Source of the DNA: Flavobacteriales bacterium UBA2798 | GTDB lineage: Bacteria; Bacteroidota; Bacteroidia; Flavobacteriales_D; UBA2798 | Assembly (NCBI GenBank): GCA_002351955.1 | Contig: DEHO01000041.1 | Span: forward strand, 94,560 to 118,937 | Reading direction: 5' to 3' | DNA: 24,378 nt | In this document: in pieces, positions 21,941 to 24,378 of the stretch | How the letters are laid out: every line of letters begins with the position of its first letter | Position numbering within the stretch: position 1 is the first letter of the stretch | Made by a program: the position numbers and the translations under genes | The notes under the pieces: model-generated | What the model was told of the DNA's origin: nothing | What the model saw: the letters and a program-made list of their open reading frames with translations, nothing else | Databases searched by the model: none

Positions 21941-21970
21941 AGCAGAGCTGAGCTCTGCTTTTTGTTTTTT
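21941..21970. terminator. Strong terminator hairpin, AGCAGAGC stem
   Basis: AGCAGAGC and GCTCTGCT form an 8-bp stem with a TGA loop, followed by TTTTTGTTTTTT on the plus strand; the left side has five A residues, so it works in both directions. It lies 177 nt after the lipoprotein stop. The same stem sequence recurs in the terminator at 22696-22729. Confidence 0.75.
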
Positions 21971-22001
21971 AGGTCATTATGTTTTCAGATAGAGTGAGGG
22001 T

Positions 22002-22032
22002 TCCCTGCCTGACTGCGTCAAGCAGACAGGGA
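22002..22032. repeat. Imperfect inverted repeat between two terminators
   Basis: TCCCTG at 22002-22007 and CAGGGA at 22027-22032 close an imperfect hairpin with inner pairing of CTGC and GCAG-like bases. It is not followed by T residues, so it is not a terminator. Short GC-rich palindromes of this kind, CCTGCCTGACTGCGTCA with its complement, are frequent between genes in Bacteroidota genomes and may be dispersed repeats. Confidence 0.35.
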
Positions 22033-22057
22033 TTCCCTCCTTCGGTACAATGATGCA

Positions 22058-22091
22058 AAATGCCGTTTAGTGATTCTAAACGGCATTTTTT
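22058..22091 (+). terminator. Strong intrinsic terminator, 13-bp stem
   Basis: AAATGCCGTTTAG (22058-22070) and CTAAACGGCATTT (22076-22088) pair perfectly around a TGATT loop and end in a run of T residues. No gene lies between this terminator and the one at 21941-21970, so the gene it served is either lost or was the remnant region. Confidence 0.8.
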
Positions 22092-22224
22092 ATTTGAAAT
22101 TGTAGGTTAAAATAATCCACTTTGTATGATAAATTATTCTGAGATAATGTGGAAATAGTCTTACTTTAACATCAATAGTCTGAACCTTTTTTAAAACTAT
22201 TTGTACCAACTAAAAAGTATCAAC

Positions 22225-22626
22225 ATGAATCGATTCCTTACCTTTTGTTGTGTAATAATGTTGTCATTTAACGGATGGACGCAAAATCAACCGGATACAA
22301 CTATGATCATAAAAACCAACGAAACAACGTACAAATTAGGAGAAGTTATTTCAGTATTTCTAAAAGGGACAATTGTCAGTACAGGTGATTGTGATTCGGG
22401 ACCTTGGTGGAGATTAGAAATCAGAAAAGATACAACTTGGGAAAACACTCATGAAACACCTAGTGGAATGTTATGTGGTCTTCCATGGGTATATGGATCG
22501 AATTCAGCATTAACTATATTTACTGTAGGAAACTTACCTGAAAAATTACCACAGGGTGAGTATAGATTATTATTTATGAGCAAAAGCGGAAGAATTGTTG
22601 AAACGAATTCATTTTTTATAGAATGA
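22225..22626 (+). CDS. Secreted or periplasmic beta-domain protein (133 aa)
   Basis: The frame can start at a TTG at 22201, but the ATG at 22225 gives a clean signal peptide: MNRFLTFCCVIMLSFNGWTQ. The mature domain is beta-rich with an immunoglobulin-like pattern: TYKLGEVISVFLKGTI, then WWRLEIRKDTTWE, and LPQGEYRLLFMSKSGRIVETNSFFIE at the C-terminus. Such small domains are common in envelope proteins and have no catalytic residues. It has three cysteines in the mature region (GDCDSG and MLCGLP among them), two of which could form a disulfide. It stands alone between two terminators. Function unknown. Confidence 0.65.
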   Translation: MNRFLTFCCVIMLSFNGWTQNQPDTTMIIKTNETTYKLGEVISVFLKGTIVSTGDCDSGPWWRLEIRKDTTWENTHETPSGMLCGLPWVYGSNSALTIFTVGNLPEKLPQGEYRLLFMSKSGRIVETNSFFIE

Positions 22627-22695
22627 AGTGTTTTCAAATGATGCGATAGAATTCGTCAGTTCGTTCGACAATCTACCCACCCATTGTACTCAAAG

Positions 22696-22729
22696 AAAGC
22701 AGAGCTCTTGAATTGGCTCTGCTTTTTTT
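22696..22729 (+). terminator. Terminator hairpin with the same stem as 21941-21970
   Basis: AAAGCAGAGC (22696-22705) pairs with GCTCTGCTTT (22716-22725) around a TCTTGAATTG loop and is followed by a T run to 22729. It lies 70 nt after the secreted-protein stop. Its AGCAGAGC/GCTCTGCT arms are identical to those of the hairpin at 21941, while loops and flanks differ. Confidence 0.75.
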
Positions 22730-22741
22730 ATTCTTCTATGT

Positions 22742-23082
22742 ATGGCAAGCGGCTATATTCTCTTCTCTGCTACTGCCGGGAAATTTTACACTGGCGTAAC
22801 TAAAGACCAACTAAGGCGAGCCTCATTTAGTATTGTCCTCAATATTGCGGAAGGCACCGGGAGTCTCAAAAGCTGTTCAACGAAATTTATATCATTTCAC
22901 GAAGCTCAATTTTTGAATGCGTTGCTATTCTGGATGTTTTGAAAGATGAACTGGTTATTCAGGATGATGCTTTTGTTTCTTTTTATCAGAAAGCCGAAGA
23001 AATATCAAAAATGTTGTTCGGAATGATTAAAAGTTTAGAACAATTATCATTAAACCACATCATATATTTACAGCAAAGGTGA
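22742..23082 (+). pseudogene. Decayed fusion of GIY-YIG fragment and four-helix-bundle (23S rRNA IVP-like) protein
   Basis: The first 20 residues after ATG 22742 (GYILFSATAGKFYTGVTKD) match the start of a GIY-YIG endonuclease (YIL...KFYTGVT). At KDQLRRASFSIVLNIAEG the sequence switches to the middle of the four-helix-bundle / 23S rRNA-intervening-sequence protein family, missing that family's N-terminus. The frame then breaks: after about 22876 the family pattern continues in another frame (EIYIISRSSIFECVAILDVL ... KAEEISKMLFGMI) until TGA at 23080-23082. So there was a deletion joining two genes and a later frameshift. The product is unlikely to function. Confidence 0.7.
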
Positions 23083-23171
23083 TTGCCTTTTAAACATCAT
23101 TGTGCAAAATAATGTTTTGGGAAATGATAAGTAGAAAAAGTTAACGCTTATGATTTGAAAGCGACTGGCAT

Positions 23172-23285
23172 CTATTTTAATGTGCAACTGAAATGCCTGC
23201 ATGTCCGGGAACAATAAATCCCATTTCTCCTTTCCGGAGTAAATTCTTCACCGCAGTGTGCGCATGTTTTTGGTTTTTGTTTCAA
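23172..23285 (-). CDS. Tiny zinc-ribbon-like protein or remnant (37 aa, TTG start)
   Basis: The frame from TTG at 23285 encodes KPKTCAHCGEEFTPERRNG and IYCSRTCRHF, four cysteines in C-x2-C...C-x3-C arrangement with a typical 'F-T-P-x-R-R' knuckle of Bacteroidota small zinc proteins. The usual C-terminal 'Q-x-A-Y-R' helix is replaced by a short tail, so it may be truncated. It begins directly after the stop of the 67-residue gene and could be translated by coupling. No ATG is available in frame. Compare the zinc-ribbon protein at 20053-20259. Confidence 0.4.
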   Translation of the reverse strand: MKQKPKTCAHCGEEFTPERRNGIYCSRTCRHFSCTLK

Positions 23286-23287
23286 AG

Positions 23288-23491
23288 CTATTCATCTTCT
23301 TCATTGTAATCGTCAATTAATTCCATCAAAACGTAAACGCCCTGGCGTTCTTCTTTTTCATATTGTATTTCTACAATAATTTCCCCATCCTCGGTTGAGC
23401 CCTGGATGGAATTTGCAATTTCATGTTCCGCAATCAGGTCAGAGAATTCTTCGATGATTTCCTTGGGAACGATCCGTTCTTTTGTTTTCAT
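23288..23491 (-). CDS. Hypothetical acidic 67-residue protein
   Basis: I place the start at ATG 23491 (MKTKERIVPKEIIEEF); an upstream in-frame start at 23521 would add ten residues with no leader. The leader CAATTAAAAACAAC is a typical A-rich Bacteroidota leader. The protein is strongly acidic: a helix (IIEEFSDLIAEHEIANSI) followed by a beta pair (EIIVEIQYEKEERQGVYVL) and the tail DDYNEEDE. No motif is recognised. The tiny zinc-ribbon gene follows directly. Role unknown. Confidence 0.6.
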   Translation of the reverse strand: MKTKERIVPKEIIEEFSDLIAEHEIANSIQGSTEDGEIIVEIQYEKEERQGVYVLMELIDDYNEEDE

Positions 23492-23973
23492 ATATGTTGT
23501 TTTTAATTGGTTGCGCAGCAAACGTAAATCATGGATTAAATACGATTTACATTTTCAGGTATGAACGAGTACTTCATACAGGATAATCCACATTAATGTC
23601 AGTTAATACAAGCGAAGGATGATCCTGCCGTACAAATAAACCAAGTGGTTTTGACTCACTGTTCGGTTCGTGTAGCTTTGGGTAATAACAATGTCGCTAT
23701 CGGTAGCTGTCTTTGTTTTTTTATTCCGTTCAACTTTTCTTACTTTGCTTCTACTAAGCAAAGGTCGGATCGAGGTTTGACATGCTTTCCAGTTATTGCG
23801 CTTGACTGTCTTTAACTGCTTTTAAATGTTGGTTATTGTTGCTAAATGTCTTTGTCTGAATTAATGGCTGAGTATTGAACGAAATATTTTAAGGATGCTA
23901 ATTGTCATTTAATCGTATGTAATACAATTACTTAGAAAAGCTATTTTTTCTGCTTTAAGAAAGAATAAATCAA
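23492..23973. other. 482-nt gap with short inverted repeats, no gene seen
   Basis: No convincing coding frame is visible. GTAAATC (23524-23530) and GATTTAC (23544-23550) form an inverted repeat near the start of the 67-residue gene and may be an operator. CTTTGCTT (23743-23750) and AAGCAAAG (23756-23763) form an 8-bp hairpin with a five-base loop. The section from about 23700 to 23880 is T-rich with repeated CTTTG and AAATGT words but no clear unit. Confidence 0.5.
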
Positions 23974-23991
23974 TAAATTTGCGTAATACGC
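23974..23991 (+). promoter_or_regulatory. Promoter box and operator of the XRE-ATPase operon
   Basis: TAAATTTG at 23974-23981 exactly fits the Bacteroidota -7 consensus TAnnTTTG. It is directly joined to GCGTAATACGC (23981-23991), an inverted repeat of GCGTA/TACGC around one base that would cover the transcription start. The ATG at 24000 follows nine bases later. This arrangement suggests autorepression by the XRE protein encoded next. Confidence 0.5.
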
Positions 23992-23999
23992 TAATTCTT

Positions 24000-24212
24000 A
24001 TGCCTAAAAAGGCATTAAATCGGCTGAAAATTGTTTTGGTTGAGAATGGAAGAACTAACAAATGGCTCGCCCATCAACTCAAGAAAAACGAAACGACTAT
24101 TTCGAGATGGTGCACAAATGAAATGCAACCATCATTAACTACTTTGGCATTGATCGCTAAAAAATTAAATGTTGATATCAAGGATTTATTAAATCATACC
24201 AAAGAAAAGTAA
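24000..24212 (+). CDS. Small XRE-family regulator of a defence-type operon (70 aa)
   Basis: A TTG at 23979 would extend the frame but lies within the promoter box, so the ATG at 24000 (MPKKALNRLK) is chosen. The protein is one helix-turn-helix domain: NKWLAHQLKKNETTISRWCT, then QPSLTTLALIAKKLNVDIKD. It is a paralogue in layout of the regulator at 19183-19404. Its TAA overlaps the ATG of the GHKL ATPase gene by one base (TAATG), so the two are coupled. Small XRE regulators in this position commonly control restriction or defence operons. Confidence 0.85.
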   Translation: MPKKALNRLKIVLVENGRTNKWLAHQLKKNETTISRWCTNEMQPSLTTLALIAKKLNVDIKDLLNHTKEK

Positions 24213-24378
24213 TGAAACTAACGTACAATCCGAGAATTATAAGGCACCTGGGTTATGAATTAATAACTTCAGATGAAATTGCTATTACTGAACTAATTAA
24301 GAATTCGTACGATGCAAGAGCTTCGAAAATTAATATTCAGTTTCTCTCTTCTATTGAAAAATTAGACAAGACCAAAAT
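24212..24378 (+). CDS. GHKL (Hsp90-like) ATPase, N-terminal part, cut by window edge
   Basis: Fifty-five residues are visible, starting MKLTYNPRIIRHLGYELIT. The N-box of the GHKL ATPase fold is clear: Glu27-L-I-K-Asn31-S-Y-Asp34-Ala in ELIKNSYDA, with an N-terminal segment that fits Hsp90/MutL-like ATP-binding proteins of defence islands. The remaining motifs are beyond the edge. It is coupled to the XRE gene. From known families, this XRE plus GHKL start is found before cytosine methyltransferase and Z1-type helicase genes in some defence loci; whether those follow here cannot be seen. Confidence 0.75.
   Translation, partial: MKLTYNPRIIRHLGYELITSDEIAITELIKNSYDARASKINIQFLSSIEKLDKTK

Overview
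The window looks like accessory DNA of a member of the Bacteroidota. Supporting signs are promoter boxes of the TAnnTTTG type in front of several genes, A-rich leaders instead of strong Shine-Dalgarno sites, a lipoprotein whose lipidated Cys is followed by an acidic stretch, and many Bacteroidota-style small proteins. No rRNA, tRNA, CRISPR array, transposase or integrase was recognised, so the ends of any mobile element lie outside the window or could not be seen.

Positions 1-4436 form a compact minus-strand operon of seven genes with overlapping or tight spacing. It encodes beta-rich small proteins, a helix-plus-beta protein, several membrane-anchored proteins and a large transglutaminase-like protein with a basic tail. 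I read it as a possible virion or structural module of an integrated, perhaps tailless, virus-like element; this is inference. Upstream of it (4437-5799) is a duplicated regulatory unit: two near-identical 94-residue putative DNA-binding proteins, each followed by an array of degenerate 10-bp repeats (4497-4556 and 5351-5450). Both arrays end exactly 20 nt before a similar promoter-like box. A XRE-ImmA-type regulator (5822-6865) whose metalloprotease motif is HE->YQ is encoded just upstream.

Divergently, 7134-18520 is an AT-rich, tightly packed eight-gene plus-strand operon with a defence character. It holds a single-chain restriction-modification enzyme, an 830-residue four-TM protein coupled by TAATG, an unknown protein overlapping it by 35 nt, a beta/HEPN-like protein, a RES-like protein, an AbiV-family protein, a protein with a C-terminal HEPN-type R-x4-H motif, and an AbiGi-like protein. 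It ends at a hairpin terminator shared with a convergent small membrane-protein gene.

Positions 18571-23491 are a patchwork of small genes: a membrane protein, a XRE regulator with palindromic operators, small proteins (one of 50 residues hidden in another frame), another R-x4-H protein, a lipoprotein, a secreted protein, repeated terminators and a decayed GIY-YIG / four-helix-bundle fusion. The right edge (24000-24378) starts a second likely defence operon: a XRE regulator coupled by TAATG to a GHKL-type ATPase cut by the window end.
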